In this document: one piece after another, positions 49,973 through 58,846 of the stretch
Numbering within the stretch: position 1 is the first letter of the stretch
How the letters are laid out: the number at the start of each line of letters is the position of its first letter
Source: Planctomycetota bacterium
GTDB taxonomy: Bacteria; Planctomycetota; UBA1135; GCA-002686595
Assembly: GCA_026692665.1 (NCBI GenBank)
Contig: JAPLOF010000060.1
Location: forward strand, 1 to 64,000
Reading direction: 5' to 3'
DNA length: 64,000 bases
Notes under the pieces: generated by a model
The model's database searches: none
What the model saw: only the letters and a program-made list of their open reading frames with translations
Told to the model about the DNA's origin: nothing
Program-made: the position numbers and the translations under genes

Positions 49973-50970
49973 CAGCGCGCCGCGGGCGCGGAGAGGCGCG
50001 CCCAATCGGCGGCGCGCGCGGCCGCCTTCGTGCCCGGATGCTGCTCGCCGAACTGCACCAGCTCACGCGCCAGCAGCGGATCGCCCGCGGAGTCGAAGTA
50101 GCGCGAGAGCAGGCGCGCGAGCTTCCGCGCCGCCTCGCGTTCGACGCGCGTCGATTCCGAGGACCAGGTCTCCGCGAGTTGCGCGGCACGCGCGCTCAGT
50201 TCGGGATCCTCCTTCGCGCCGGAACGCAGTTCGTCGAGTCGCGCGTCCGCCTCGTCGAGGAACCCCGCCTCGGCCAGCGCCGCAACCCGCGCGAAGCGCG
50301 CGTCGATCCCGCGGCGCAGCGTGGCGAGGCCGCTCTTCAGGAGCTCGAGCGCGGCGGGCTCCCCCGCCAGCGCGCGCCGTTCCGCTTCCGACGCCAGTTG
50401 CGCGGCGCGTCCCAGGTTGCCGCGCACGTACTCCGACCACGCCGGTCGCAGGCTCTCGGGCGCCGAGGCGGGCGGAGCGCGGCGCAAGCGCACTTGCTCG
50501 GCGACGAGGCGCTCGATCTCGCGCGACTGCGTGAGCGGGTTGCCCTTCCACAGGACCTGGCCCTGGTTCCCGAGCAGCGCGCCCGTCGGCAGCAGGTTGC
50601 CGCCGGGCCAGAACGGCGTCTCGCTGGTCCACAGGCTGCGGCCTCCGAACCAGCGCTGGCGCAGCGCGAAGCGCGCGGCCTCGTCGGCACCGGCGCCCTG
50701 CACCTCGACGAGGACCACCTGCAGGTCCTCGCCCCAGGTCTCCTGGAGCTTGAGCCCGTACGGCACGGCGTTCTGCACGCACCCGGGGCAGCGCGGCCCC
50801 CAGAACTCGAACAGCGCGGGACGTCCGCGCAGGTCCTCGAGCGACCGCACGAGCACGCCGTTGCGCGGCGCGCTCTGGAACGTGTAGCTCGGCACGTCGC
50901 CGACCGAGACGGTGCGCTCGCCGGGAGCGGCCGCGACGGTCAGGAGGGTGGCGAGGAAGGGACCGAACAT
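49972..50970 (-). CDS. Exported thioredoxin-fold (TlpA-like) protein with helical C-terminal domain
   Basis: The 332-residue protein has a short signal (MFGPFLATLLTVAAA) and a thioredoxin-like domain to about residue 165. The active-site-like FWGPRCPGCVQNAVPY gives C61 and C64. From about 180 onward it is Ala/Arg/Glu-rich and helical, perhaps TPR-like (EADARLDELRSGAKEDPEL). CPGC rather than CPPC is unusual but known in TlpA relatives. It is probably a periplasmic thiol reductase or a structural relative. The 15-bp repeats lie directly after its stop. Confidence 0.8.
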   Translation of the reverse strand: MFGPFLATLLTVAAAPGERTVSVGDVPSYTFQSAPRNGVLVRSLEDLRGRPALFEFWGPRCPGCVQNAVPYGLKLQETWGEDLQVVLVEVQGAGADEAARFALRQRWFGGRSLWTSETPFWPGGNLLPTGALLGNQGQVLWKGNPLTQSREIERLVAEQVRLRRAPPASAPESLRPAWSEYVRGNLGRAAQLASEAERRALAGEPAALELLKSGLATLRRGIDARFARVAALAEAGFLDEADARLDELRSGAKEDPELSARAAQLAETWSSESTRVEREAARKLARLLSRYFDSAGDPLLARELVQFGEQHPGTKAAARAADWARLSAPAAR

Positions 50971-51109
50971 GCGTGGGTGCGGAGCTCGTTGCAGACCGTC
51001 GTCCGAAAGCGCGGCGGGACTAGAACCGTAGGCGCGCTCCCCCTCGGGCTGCAAGTCAGCCCCACGTAAGGAAGCCCCCGGGTCCGGGATTCCGCGTTCG
51101 GACCGCGCG

Positions 51110-51874
51110 TCAGTTCCCGGCCCGGACGCGCGCGAAGAGGGCGCGCGGCACGCCGAGGTCGACGACGTGGACCCGGCCCAGCCAGGCCGCGGCGCCGGGC
51201 GCCGCGAACCCGATCTTCTCGGCCGCGAAGGTCGCGGTGTCGTCGGCGCGGACGCAGGCGCCGGCGCGCGCGCCGCTGTCGGCATCGAGCCCCGACGGCA
51301 CGTCGAGCGCGAGGATCCAGGGCCGGCCACGGTCCGCGCTCCCGCTCGGGCCGGCCCCCGAAACTCCGGGCCCCGGGCGGCCGAGGATCGGCAGCGCCTC
51401 GATCGCGGCGATCGCCGCGCCGAGCAGCCCGCGCGGCGCGCCGCGCGCCCCGGTTCCGAGCAGCGCATCGACGACGAGGTCGGCGCGCGCCCATCGCTCC
51501 GTGCTGCGCGCGAGTGCGTCGCCGTCGGAGAGGAACGTGATCTCGATCCCCATGCCTCGCGCGACCCGCGCGTGGATCGCCGCGTCCCCGCGCAAGTCCT
51601 CGATCGCGACGCACGATGCGACGTGGACCGCGCAATCCGCGTTGGCCAGGTGGCGCGCGACGACCCAACCGTCGCCGCCGTTGTTGCCCGGGCCGCAGAC
51701 GATCTCGACCCGCCGCGCGCGAGCGGGCTCCAGGCCGGAGAGCGCCAGGCGCGCCGCGCCCGCGCCGGCGTTCTCCATGAGCACGACACCGGGGAGCCCC
51801 AACTCCTCGATCGCGAGCCGGTCGAGCTCGCGGACTTGCGCGCAAGTGAGGCGCGGAGGCGTCGGATCGGACAT
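51110..51874 (-). CDS. nnrE: NAD(P)H-hydrate epimerase
   Basis: The 254-residue protein is a complete YjeF N-terminal domain that epimerises damaged (hydrated) NAD(P)H so a dehydratase can repair it. The signatures are ELGLPGVVLMENAGAGAARL, IVCGPGNNGGDGWVVARHL and ALDVPSGLDADSG. The dehydratase domain found in fused homologues is absent, so an NnrD should be encoded elsewhere. The ATG at 51874 was chosen because the longer upstream frame overlaps the divergent permease gene and has no family similarity. It is divergent from the FecCD gene across 56 bases. Confidence 0.92.
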   Translation of the reverse strand: MSDPTPPRLTCAQVRELDRLAIEELGLPGVVLMENAGAGAARLALSGLEPARARRVEIVCGPGNNGGDGWVVARHLANADCAVHVASCVAIEDLRGDAAIHARVARGMGIEITFLSDGDALARSTERWARADLVVDALLGTGARGAPRGLLGAAIAAIEALPILGRPGPGVSGAGPSGSADRGRPWILALDVPSGLDADSGARAGACVRADDTATFAAEKIGFAAPGAAAWLGRVHVVDLGVPRALFARVRAGN

Positions 51875-51930
51875 GGGAACGGGGGGCCGGACGGCCGCAC
51901 CGCCGCCAGCATGGCGAGTGCCCGGCCGAA

Positions 51931-53019
51931 ATGGGAACCTCTCCCCCTCCCATGCTGCGCCGTCGCCCCCGCGCGCTGGCACTCGCGCTCGGCCTACTCC
52001 TCGCCGCGCTGGTCCTGGCCTCCCTGCGCTTCGGCTCGACGCGCGTCGTCGACGACCTGGGCTCGGCGTTGCGCGCCATCGCGCACCTGTGCGGGTTCGG
52101 CCAACCGCTCGCGGGTCCGGGGCAGGCGATCGTCGAATTGCGCCTGTGGCGCGCGCTGACGGCGGCCGGCGTCGGCGCGGCGCTGGGCCTTTCGGGCGCC
52201 CTGGTCCAGGGGATCTTCCGCAACGCGCTGGCCTCCCCGGGCGTGATCGGGATCAGCGGCGGCGCGAGCCTCGGCGCCGTGATCGCGGTGCTCTTCGTCG
52301 GCGGCTACGGGCTGCGGCTCCAGATCGCCGACCCGCACGGCGCGGGCCCGTGGCTCGTCCCCGTCGCGGCGTTCGGCGGCGCGCTCGCCACCGCCTTCGT
52401 CGTGTATCGGCTGGCGAGCTCGCACGGGCGCGTGTCGGTGCCGGCGCTGCTCCTGATCGGCATCGCGGTCAACACGCTGCTCGCCGGCGTCCAGCAGCTC
52501 GCGCAGAGCCTCGTGCTCGACGACCTGGAAGCCTCGCGCGCGATCCTCGCCTGGACATTCGGCACGCTCGACGATCGCGCGGCCTGGCACGTGGCGGTCG
52601 CGTGGGGCGGCGCCGCGGTGGCACTGTGCGTCTGGCCGCTCGTCGCCTGGGAACTCGACCTGATGCAGAGCGGGCTCGACGACGCCGCGTCGCTCGGGGT
52701 GGACGTCGGCCGCGTGCGCGTCCTGACCCTCGTGGCGGCGGCGCTCTCGGCGGCCGCCGCCGTGTCCGTCGCGGGCCAGATCGGATTCGTGGGCCTGATC
52801 GTCCCGCACGTCGTGAGGCTCCTCAGCGGACCGGGCCACCGCACGCTCCTGCCGCTGTCGGCGCTCGTGGGCGCGGTCGTCCTCGTCGGAGCCGACGTGA
52901 CGCAGATGGCGCTGTTCCCGGGCTTCGGCGTGCAACCGGGAGTCGTCATGTCGCTCGTCGGCGGGCCGTTCTTCGTGTGGCTCCTGTGGACGAAGCGGCG
53001 CGAGATCGCGGTCTGGTGA
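51931..53019 (+). CDS. FecCD-family ABC transporter permease (iron siderophore/cobalamin type)
   Basis: The 362-residue polytopic protein has family hallmarks: LRLWRALTAAGVGAALGLSGALVQGIFRNALASPGVIGISGGASL, here in pieces, then LGVDVGRVRVLTL and GFVGLIVPHVVRLLSGPGHR. It would form the membrane channel for an iron-siderophore, haem or B12 importer. No ATPase or binding-protein gene is adjacent, so its partners must lie elsewhere. A second ATG at 51952 is equally plausible. It is 47 bases upstream of the MoaD-like gene. Confidence 0.93.
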   Translation: MGTSPPPMLRRRPRALALALGLLLAALVLASLRFGSTRVVDDLGSALRAIAHLCGFGQPLAGPGQAIVELRLWRALTAAGVGAALGLSGALVQGIFRNALASPGVIGISGGASLGAVIAVLFVGGYGLRLQIADPHGAGPWLVPVAAFGGALATAFVVYRLASSHGRVSVPALLLIGIAVNTLLAGVQQLAQSLVLDDLEASRAILAWTFGTLDDRAAWHVAVAWGGAAVALCVWPLVAWELDLMQSGLDDAASLGVDVGRVRVLTLVAAALSAAAAVSVAGQIGFVGLIVPHVVRLLSGPGHRTLLPLSALVGAVVLVGADVTQMALFPGFGVQPGVVMSLVGGPFFVWLLWTKRREIAVW

Positions 53020-53066
53020 GGCTCCGATTGCGCTCCCACGCGCGGCGCGCGACACTCGCGGAGCCG

Positions 53067-53339
53067 ATGGCTCACGTCGCGTTCACGCCCCACCTTTCGC
53101 GCTACTTCCCCGATCTCCGCGCGGCGGACGTCGAGGCGGACACCGTCGCGGGCCTCGTCGCCGAACTCGAGCGCGCGCACCCCGGGCTCGCCTCCTACCT
53201 GGTGGACGAACGCGGGCGTCTGCGGCAACACGTGAACGTCTTCGTCGACGGCCACGCGGTCCGCGATCGCGAGCGGTTGCTCGACGCGCTCGGCCGGGGC
53301 TCGCAGGTGTACGTCGTGCAGGCTCTCTCCGGCGGCTGA
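53067..53339 (+). CDS. MoaD/ThiS-family ubiquitin-fold protein
   Basis: The 90-residue protein is a beta-grasp sulfur-carrier type (FTPHLSRYFPDLRAADVEAD, VNVFVDGHAVRDRERL) ending in the required Gly-Gly (QALSGG). Classic members are activated at this terminus to carry sulfur for molybdopterin or thiamin. None of their partner enzymes (MoeB, MoaE, ThiG) is nearby. A GTG at 53016, overlapping the FecCD stop, would extend it, but the extension is Arg-rich and unlike the family. The BNR-repeat gene follows after 28 bases, so the two are likely a functional pair. Confidence 0.88.
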   Translation: MAHVAFTPHLSRYFPDLRAADVEADTVAGLVAELERAHPGLASYLVDERGRLRQHVNVFVDGHAVRDRERLLDALGRGSQVYVVQALSGG

Positions 53340-53367
53340 ACCACGTTCCGAAAGGCCCCACCACCCG

Positions 53368-54477
53368 ATGGCGAAGAAGGACGGTCCGCGACTCCTCCTG
53401 GGCACGCGCAAGGGCGTCTTCACGTTCACGCGCCGGAAGAAGGGCTGGAAGCTCGCGAGCCACGCGCAGGCCGGCAACCCGATCCCGTACGTCTTCCACG
53501 ACGCGCGCACGGGCTCGACGTGGTGCTCGATCGACCACGGGCACTGGGGACAGAAGCTCGCGCGCTCGCGCGACCACGGCGCGACGTTCGAGTCGGTGGA
53601 GGAGCCCAAGTACCCGGTCGACGCCGAGATCAAGCCCGGCAAGCCCGCGATCCTGCGCTACCTGTGGTGCCTCGCGCCCGGGCACGCCAGCGAGCCCGAC
53701 ACGCTGTACGTCGGCACGGAACCGGGAGCCCTCTTCGCCACGCGCGACGACGGCCGGTCCTTCGAGCTCGTCGAGGGCCTGTGGAACCACCCGTCGCGGA
53801 TGGAGCAGTGGATGGGCGGCGGGCGCGACGAGCCCGGCATCCACTCGGTGCTCGTCGACCCGCGCGACGCGCGCCGGATGCTGGTCGCGATCTCGAGCGC
53901 GGGCGTCTTCGAGACGCGGGACCGCGGCGCCACGTGGGTCCCGCGCAACCAGGGGATGGAGTCGCCCTATCTCCCGCAGCCCACGCCCGACGTGGGCCAC
54001 GACCCGCACTGCATCCAGTGGTGCGCGCGCAAGCTCGACGTGATCTGGCAGCAGAACCACTGCGGCATCTTCCGTTCGACGGACGGCGCGCGGACCTGGA
54101 AGCCGGTGCACGAGCGCGAGAAGAAGGGCAAGCGCCGGCTGGCCTTCTTCGGCTTCCCGATCTGCGCCGACGCCGAGGATCCGAAGACCGCCTGGATCGT
54201 GCCCGCCGACGCCGACCAGCGCCGCCAGGCCATCGACGGCGCGCTGCGCGTGATGCGGACCGAGGACGGCGGCAAGAGCTGGATCGACCTGCGCCGCGGC
54301 CTGCCCGACGAGCGCGCCTACGACGTCGTGTACCGCCACGCGCTCGACGTGCGCGGGGACGACGTCGCGTTCGGCAGCACGACCGGCAACGTGTACTGGT
54401 CCGAGGACCGCGGCGACTCGTGGCGCGAGCTGGGCCACAACTTCCCGCCCGTCTACTGCGTCCGCTTCGCCGAGTGA
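53368..54477 (+). CDS. BNR/sialidase-like propeller protein
   Basis: The 369-residue protein lacks a signal peptide and looks cytosolic. It contains repeated Asp-box turns (S/T-x-D-x-G-x-T-W/F): SRDHGATFES, TRDDGRSFEL, TRDRGATWVP, STDGARTWKP, TEDGGKSWID and SEDRGDSWRE. These form a six-bladed propeller of the sialidase/BNR type. The opening PRLLLGTRKGVFTF and CHxHH-like segments (GHDPHCIQWCARK, QQNHCGIF) recur in relatives found next to MoaD/ThiS-like genes, in my recollection. The catalytic role is unknown. Confidence 0.85.
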   Translation: MAKKDGPRLLLGTRKGVFTFTRRKKGWKLASHAQAGNPIPYVFHDARTGSTWCSIDHGHWGQKLARSRDHGATFESVEEPKYPVDAEIKPGKPAILRYLWCLAPGHASEPDTLYVGTEPGALFATRDDGRSFELVEGLWNHPSRMEQWMGGGRDEPGIHSVLVDPRDARRMLVAISSAGVFETRDRGATWVPRNQGMESPYLPQPTPDVGHDPHCIQWCARKLDVIWQQNHCGIFRSTDGARTWKPVHEREKKGKRRLAFFGFPICADAEDPKTAWIVPADADQRRQAIDGALRVMRTEDGGKSWIDLRRGLPDERAYDVVYRHALDVRGDDVAFGSTTGNVYWSEDRGDSWRELGHNFPPVYCVRFAE

Positions 54478-54496
54478 CGCGGGCCGACTGCGTGAA

Positions 54497-55981
54497 TCAG
54501 GGCGATTTACGCCGGTAGATCAGGTAGTCCTGCGACCAGTCCATGGGCACGTCCTCCGGCGCGAGGACCAGTTCCTGCTTGCCCGTGGCGTTGAAGCGCG
54601 CGATCGGCTCGTAGTCCGCCATGACCGAGGGCCGCTCGGCGAGGTGCCGCAGGCGCGGACGTTCGGCGACGACCATCAGGTACTCCGGACGCGTCGCCTC
54701 GATGATCGCGGCCGGGTGGCGGTGCACGAGCGCCTCGGGCCACGTGAGCCCCTCGCTGTCGAGCACGATCCCCTTCCAGCGGTGACCGATCGCGCCGATG
54801 TCGCTGGCCAGGATGCGCGCGAGCGGCTCGGCCGACGACGTGCGCTCGGCCCAGGCCCACAGCGGCTCGTACACCTGCGCCTGGATCGGCGAGACGAGGC
54901 GCGAGGACAGGAAGCCCGCGACCGCGGCGATGGCCACGCTGGCGGCCTGCGGCGCGAACGAATCGACCGCATGCGCGAGGGCCGGACCGGCGCGACGCGC
55001 GCACCAGCGCCAGGCCGACTCGACGCCCAGCGCGATCCACAGGATCCAGCTCGCGAGCGGGACGTAGTAGTACCAGCCCCACGTGTGCGGCCGCGCCGCC
55101 AGGTAGCTGACGCTGATCGCGAGCGCGAACAGCGACAGGTTGCGGACCGCGCCCCCCGCCCGGATCGCGCGCACGATTCCCACGGCGGCGAAGGGCAGCA
55201 CCGCGGCGTAGGCCGTCCGCGGCAGGAAGGCCTGCCTCAGGATCATCCAGAAGCGCGCGACCTTCTCGGCCGCCGGATCGACGCCCTGCATCGCCGATTT
55301 CGCCGTGACGCTCTGCGGGATCGGAGTGCCGTAGACGTACGTCAGCGCGGCGATCGCGATCGCGCCGGCGACGAGCAGCGGCACCGTGTAGCGCACGAGG
55401 TCCGCCGGCTTGCGCGCCTGCGCCAGGAAGAGGATCCCGGCGAGCAGCACGCCTTCGGGCCGGACGAGGCACGTCGCGGCCGCGAGGCACCCGGCGAGCC
55501 CCGCGCGACGTCCGTCCACCGCGACGCACGCGCCGACGGCGCAGAGGAGGAAGAGCGGCGACTCCATTCCGCCCACGCTGATGCGCGCCAGCTCAGGGAG
55601 AGCGGCGAAGCCCAGCACCAGGGCCGTCGCGGCGACCGGGCGGCGCTTCACCAGGAGGACGAGCAGGATCGCCGTGACGACGTCGCACACGACGTTGAAC
55701 GCGAGCGACGCGGCGACGAGGTCGAACCCGAGCTTCGCCAGGCCCGCGAGGACGAGCGAGTAGAGCAGCGTCGTCGTCCCGAGCACGGGCTCCCACGCCG
55801 CGCCGGCGTTGTAGACGAGCCCGTCGCCCGCGGCGAGGTTCGCGGCGTAGCGGTACGTGATGAACGCGTCGTCGTACGTCGGACAGGCGCGGACGGCGAA
55901 CAGCCGGCACGCCACCACGGCGGCGAGGAGGAACGCGATCTGGAGCGCGCTGAGGCGCAGGCCGCGGGGCTCGGGCGACAT
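54497..55981 (-). CDS. Polytopic GT-C-like membrane protein
   Basis: The 494-residue protein has about eleven hydrophobic helices, beginning LSALQIAFLLAAVVACRLFAV. The first loop holds YDDAFITYRYAANLAAGDGLVYN, a pattern shared by predicted mannosyltransferases and ArnT-like enzymes, with a conserved acidic pair. A soluble C-terminal tail of about 110 residues follows. It is likely a polyprenyl-sugar-dependent glycosyltransferase; the acceptor is unknown. The start at 55981 is set by the first helix. TAGACT on the minus strand at 56031-56026 could be its -10 box. Confidence 0.82.
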   Translation of the reverse strand: MSPEPRGLRLSALQIAFLLAAVVACRLFAVRACPTYDDAFITYRYAANLAAGDGLVYNAGAAWEPVLGTTTLLYSLVLAGLAKLGFDLVAASLAFNVVCDVVTAILLVLLVKRRPVAATALVLGFAALPELARISVGGMESPLFLLCAVGACVAVDGRRAGLAGCLAAATCLVRPEGVLLAGILFLAQARKPADLVRYTVPLLVAGAIAIAALTYVYGTPIPQSVTAKSAMQGVDPAAEKVARFWMILRQAFLPRTAYAAVLPFAAVGIVRAIRAGGAVRNLSLFALAISVSYLAARPHTWGWYYYVPLASWILWIALGVESAWRWCARRAGPALAHAVDSFAPQAASVAIAAVAGFLSSRLVSPIQAQVYEPLWAWAERTSSAEPLARILASDIGAIGHRWKGIVLDSEGLTWPEALVHRHPAAIIEATRPEYLMVVAERPRLRHLAERPSVMADYEPIARFNATGKQELVLAPEDVPMDWSQDYLIYRRKSP

Positions 55982-56205
55982 GGGAGCTTGTGCATCGGCG
56001 CCGCGCGGGCGCCGGATGGAGCCGGAGTCTACGGAACCCGAGCGGGAAACCGGCCTCCGTTCCCGGGCCCGACGGCCGCAACGCACGGACGCGGGAGATC
56101 GCACCCGTGCCGCGGATCTGCGGGGACCGCACTGATCCGTCGAGCGGATCGGCCGCGCCGGGCCGGTCCGTTTCCGCGCGAGCCTCCGCATGGTTCACTG
56201 CCGAC

Positions 56206-57318
56206 ATGAACTTCACCTCCTGCGCCGCGACCGCGCTGTCCCTGTTCGGCGCGGCGTGCATCCAGGAGCCGCGCGCCCAGGACTCCGCGCCCGCGATCCC
56301 GCGTCCGGCCGCGCAGGTCGCCGCGGTTCCCGAGCCCGACTTCGACACCGTGCTGCTCGTCAGCGTCGACGGCCTGCGCAGCGACGCGCTGATCGCCGTG
56401 CCGGGCGCGCTGCCGGGCTTCGATCGCCTGCGTCAGGGTGCCGGCACGCTGAACGCGCGCACCGACCCGGATCGGACCGTCACGCTGCCGAATCACACCG
56501 GCATGATCACGGGCCGCCTCGTCGAGGGCCCGACGGGCCACGGGTGGATCCGCAACGACGAGGTCCAGGACGGCGAGACGATCCACGGCAACGCCCGGAC
56601 CTACGTCGCGAGCGTTTTCGACGTGGCGCACGACCGCGGCGCGTGGACCGGGATCTTCTGCGGGAAACCGAAGTTCCACCTGTACGACGACTCGTACGAC
56701 GCGACGCGCGGCGCGGAGGACGCGCTGCCTCCCGACCAGGGCCGCGACAAGATCGACCGGTTCTTCGTGGATCCCGCTCCGTCGAAACTCGCCGACGCGC
56801 TCCTCGCCGAGCTCACGCGCGAGGACGCCGCGGCGAAGCGCTTCTTCTTCGTGCACTTCGCCACTCCGGACCTGACGGCGCACGTGAAGGGCTGGGACGT
56901 GACGCCCGGCTCGGCGTACCTGAAGGCGGTGGGCGAAGTCGACGTCGCGCTGGCGCGAATCCTCGACTCCGTCGAATCCAGCGCGAAGCTGCGTGGCCAC
57001 ACCGCGCTCGTGCTGACGGCCGACCACGGCGGCGGCGCGCCGTTCAAGAGCCACGACCAGCCGCACATGTGGGTCGACTACGTGATCCCCTTCCTCGTGT
57101 GGACCGGCGGCAGCGCGCCCGAGGAGCTCTACGCGAGGAACCCCGCGACGCGCCGCGATCCGGGCCTCGGCCGCCCGCGGCCGGGCGACGGGAATCTCCC
57201 GCCGGTGCGCAACGCGGACGCCGGCAACCTGTGCCTCGACCTGCTCGGAATGCCGGCGATTCCCGGCTCGACCGTGAACGCCGCACAGGACCTGCGCACC
57301 GTCGTGCTCGCGCACTGA
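56206..57318 (+). CDS. Exported alkaline phosphatase superfamily phosphodiesterase (nucleotide pyrophosphatase-like)
   Basis: The 370-residue protein has a short N-terminal hydrophobic segment (TSCAATALSLFGAACIQ) that may be a signal or lipoprotein peptide, although no positive charge precedes it. The core is type I phosphodiesterase-like: VLLVSVDGLRSDAL, the catalytic Thr in RTVTLPNHTGMITG, VHFATPDLTAHVKGWD, and VLTADHGGGAPFKSHD. Length and motifs match the nucleotide pyrophosphatase/alkaline phosphatase group. Substrate is unknown. The gluQ gene starts 25 bases downstream. Confidence 0.87.
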   Translation: MNFTSCAATALSLFGAACIQEPRAQDSAPAIPRPAAQVAAVPEPDFDTVLLVSVDGLRSDALIAVPGALPGFDRLRQGAGTLNARTDPDRTVTLPNHTGMITGRLVEGPTGHGWIRNDEVQDGETIHGNARTYVASVFDVAHDRGAWTGIFCGKPKFHLYDDSYDATRGAEDALPPDQGRDKIDRFFVDPAPSKLADALLAELTREDAAAKRFFFVHFATPDLTAHVKGWDVTPGSAYLKAVGEVDVALARILDSVESSAKLRGHTALVLTADHGGGAPFKSHDQPHMWVDYVIPFLVWTGGSAPEELYARNPATRRDPGLGRPRPGDGNLPPVRNADAGNLCLDLLGMPAIPGSTVNAAQDLRTVVLAH

Positions 57319-57343
57319 ACGGCGCCTCGATGGACCCGCACGC

Positions 57344-58300
57344 ATGAGCGACATCGTGGGCCGCCTCGCCCCGAGCCCGACGGGCCACCTGCACCTCGGC
57401 CACGCGCGCAGCTTCCTGCTCGCCTGGTGGCACGCACGCGCGCGCGGCGGCCGCATCGTGCTGCGCATCGAGGACCTGGACGTCGAGCGCGTGAAGAGCG
57501 GCATGATCGACGCGACCTTCGCCGACCTCGCCTGGCTCGGCCTCGACTGGGACGGCGAGCCGTCGATCCAGTCGCACACGGTCACGCACATCGAGCTCGC
57601 CGCCCAGTCCCTGCTCGCGCGCGGGCTCGCGTACCCCTGCACGTGCACGCGCAAGGAAGTGGCCACCGCCGCGAGCGCGCCGCACGCCGGCGAACTCACC
57701 CCGCGCTATCCCGGCACGTGCCGCGGCAAGTGGCGCTCGATCGCCGAAGCCGAATCCGCGACGGGCCGCGCCGCATGCCTGCGCTTCGTCGCGCGCGAAG
57801 GGCCGATCGAGATCGAGGACGGGATCCACGGCCGCCGCACCTACGACGTGGCGCGCGACGTGGGCGACTTCCCGATCTACCGCCGCGCCGGGAGCCCCGC
57901 CTACCAGCTCGCCGTGGTCGTCGACGACGCGCGCCAAGGCGTGACGGAGGTCGTGCGCGGCGACGACCTGCTCGAAAGCTGTGCGCGGCAGGCACTCCTG
58001 CAGGAGGCGCTCGGCTACCCGCGCCCACGCTGGTGGCACGTGCCGCTCGTGACGGACGCGACCGGCCGCCGGCTGGCGAAGCGCAGCGACGACATGTCGC
58101 TCGCGTCCCTGCGGGCCGCCGGGACGGACCCGCGCGCGGTGGTGGCCTGGGTGGCGCGGCGGTCGGGGATGCCGGACGCGGAGCGGTCCTGGCCGCGCGA
58201 GCTGGCCGCGCGATTTTCGCTGGAAAGGCTGCCGCGCGAGGCGCTGGCGGTCGGGCCGGCGGACCTGGAGGAGTTGGGCCTGCCGTTCGGCCGGAGCTAG
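57344..58300 (+). CDS. gluQ: Glutamyl-Q tRNA(Asp) synthetase
   Basis: The 318-residue protein is a truncated GluRS lacking the anticodon-binding domain. It charges glutamate onto queuosine of tRNA-Asp. The signatures are GRLAPSPTGHLHLGHARSF (the HIGH motif region), VLRIEDLDVERVK, the zinc-site cysteines CTCTRKE and GTCRG, and the KMSKS-like LAKRSDD. Its length is normal for the family. The next feature downstream is tRNA-Asn, itself a queuosine-type (GUN anticodon) tRNA. It is likely co-transcribed with the preceding phosphodiesterase gene. Confidence 0.95.
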   Translation: MSDIVGRLAPSPTGHLHLGHARSFLLAWWHARARGGRIVLRIEDLDVERVKSGMIDATFADLAWLGLDWDGEPSIQSHTVTHIELAAQSLLARGLAYPCTCTRKEVATAASAPHAGELTPRYPGTCRGKWRSIAEAESATGRAACLRFVAREGPIEIEDGIHGRRTYDVARDVGDFPIYRRAGSPAYQLAVVVDDARQGVTEVVRGDDLLESCARQALLQEALGYPRPRWWHVPLVTDATGRRLAKRSDDMSLASLRAAGTDPRAVVAWVARRSGMPDAERSWPRELAARFSLERLPREALAVGPADLEELGLPFGRS

Positions 58301-58362
58301 GAACCCGTTTCCACTTCACCCGCCCGACCCCGGGGGTCGAAGGGGTGCGGACCCGGCGTCCC

Positions 58363-58390
58363 TTGACTCCGGCGCCGCGGCGAGTACCTT
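58363..58390 (+). promoter_or_regulatory. Sigma-70 promoter for tRNA-Asn
   Basis: TTGACT (58363-58368) and TACCTT (58385-58390) are separated by 16 bases. They place the RNA start near 58397, about 11 bases before the mature tRNA. This is the best-formed promoter in the window apart from the one at 522-550. Confidence 0.6.
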
Positions 58391-58407
58391 TCCGCGGCCT
58401 CTAGAGT

Positions 58408-58482
58408 TCCCCGATAGCTCAATGGTAGAGCATGCGGCTGTTAACCGCAGGGTTGTAGGTTCGAGCCCTACTCGGGGAGCCA
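58408..58482 (+). tRNA. tRNA-Asn(GTT): tRNA-Asn (anticodon GTT)
   Basis: The acceptor stem TCCCCGA (58408-58414) pairs with TCGGGGA (58472-58478), followed by discriminator G and an encoded CCA (58480-58482). The anticodon stem TGCGG/CCGCA (58433-58437, 58445-58449) encloses loop CTGTTAA with anticodon GTT at 58440-58442. The T-arm carries GGTTCGAGCCC. The gene is complete at 75 bases. Confidence 0.98.
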
Positions 58483-58846
58483 TCTCCTTCTGGACCGCTC
58501 TCGGCCCCCGCGGACGTCCGCGACGGGTGGCCTGGAGGCGCGGTCGGGGGCGATAGGGCCGCCGGAGCTTCCGGATGGCCGTTGGCGGATCCTCTCGCGA
58601 CGCTCGGCGAGAGAGAGCGACCCTGTTCGCGCGTAGAGGGATTCGCGAGTGGATGGACTCCCACCACGGGGTCGAACTTCGGGCGGGCGTGGTTAACAGG
58701 CGCGAATGGACGGTCTCCGGTGGGCCGGTAGGCCGAGCGCGAAGAGGTGACCGGAGCGCGCGGTACCCCGGCGGCTCGAACGTGAGCACTGCGGGACATC
58801 ACCGAACGACATCGCCCCCACCGGAAGTGAAGTTAGACTGCCGGCC
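58483..58846. other. 364-bp intergenic region after tRNA-Asn
   Basis: No gene is supported. A 14-bp palindrome, CGCGGACGTCCGCG (58509-58522), follows the tRNA. TAGACT (58834-58839) ends seven bases before the kinase ATG and is its likely -10 box. No repeat of the tRNA 3' end, integrase or att-like duplication was found here. Confidence 0.5.

Noticed and set aside
53016..53066. GTG start overlapping the FecCD stop for the MoaD-like gene
   Set aside because: The 17 added residues are Arg-rich and precede the family's normal N-terminus; the ATG at 53067 fits better.
58509..58522. 14-bp palindrome after tRNA-Asn considered as a terminator
   Set aside because: No loop and no following T-run; not strong enough to call.
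58316..58802. Minus-strand frames reading through the tRNA (peptides such as VGLEPTTLRLTAACSTIELS)
   Set aside because: These are the well-known artefact of translating the antisense strand of a tRNA gene.
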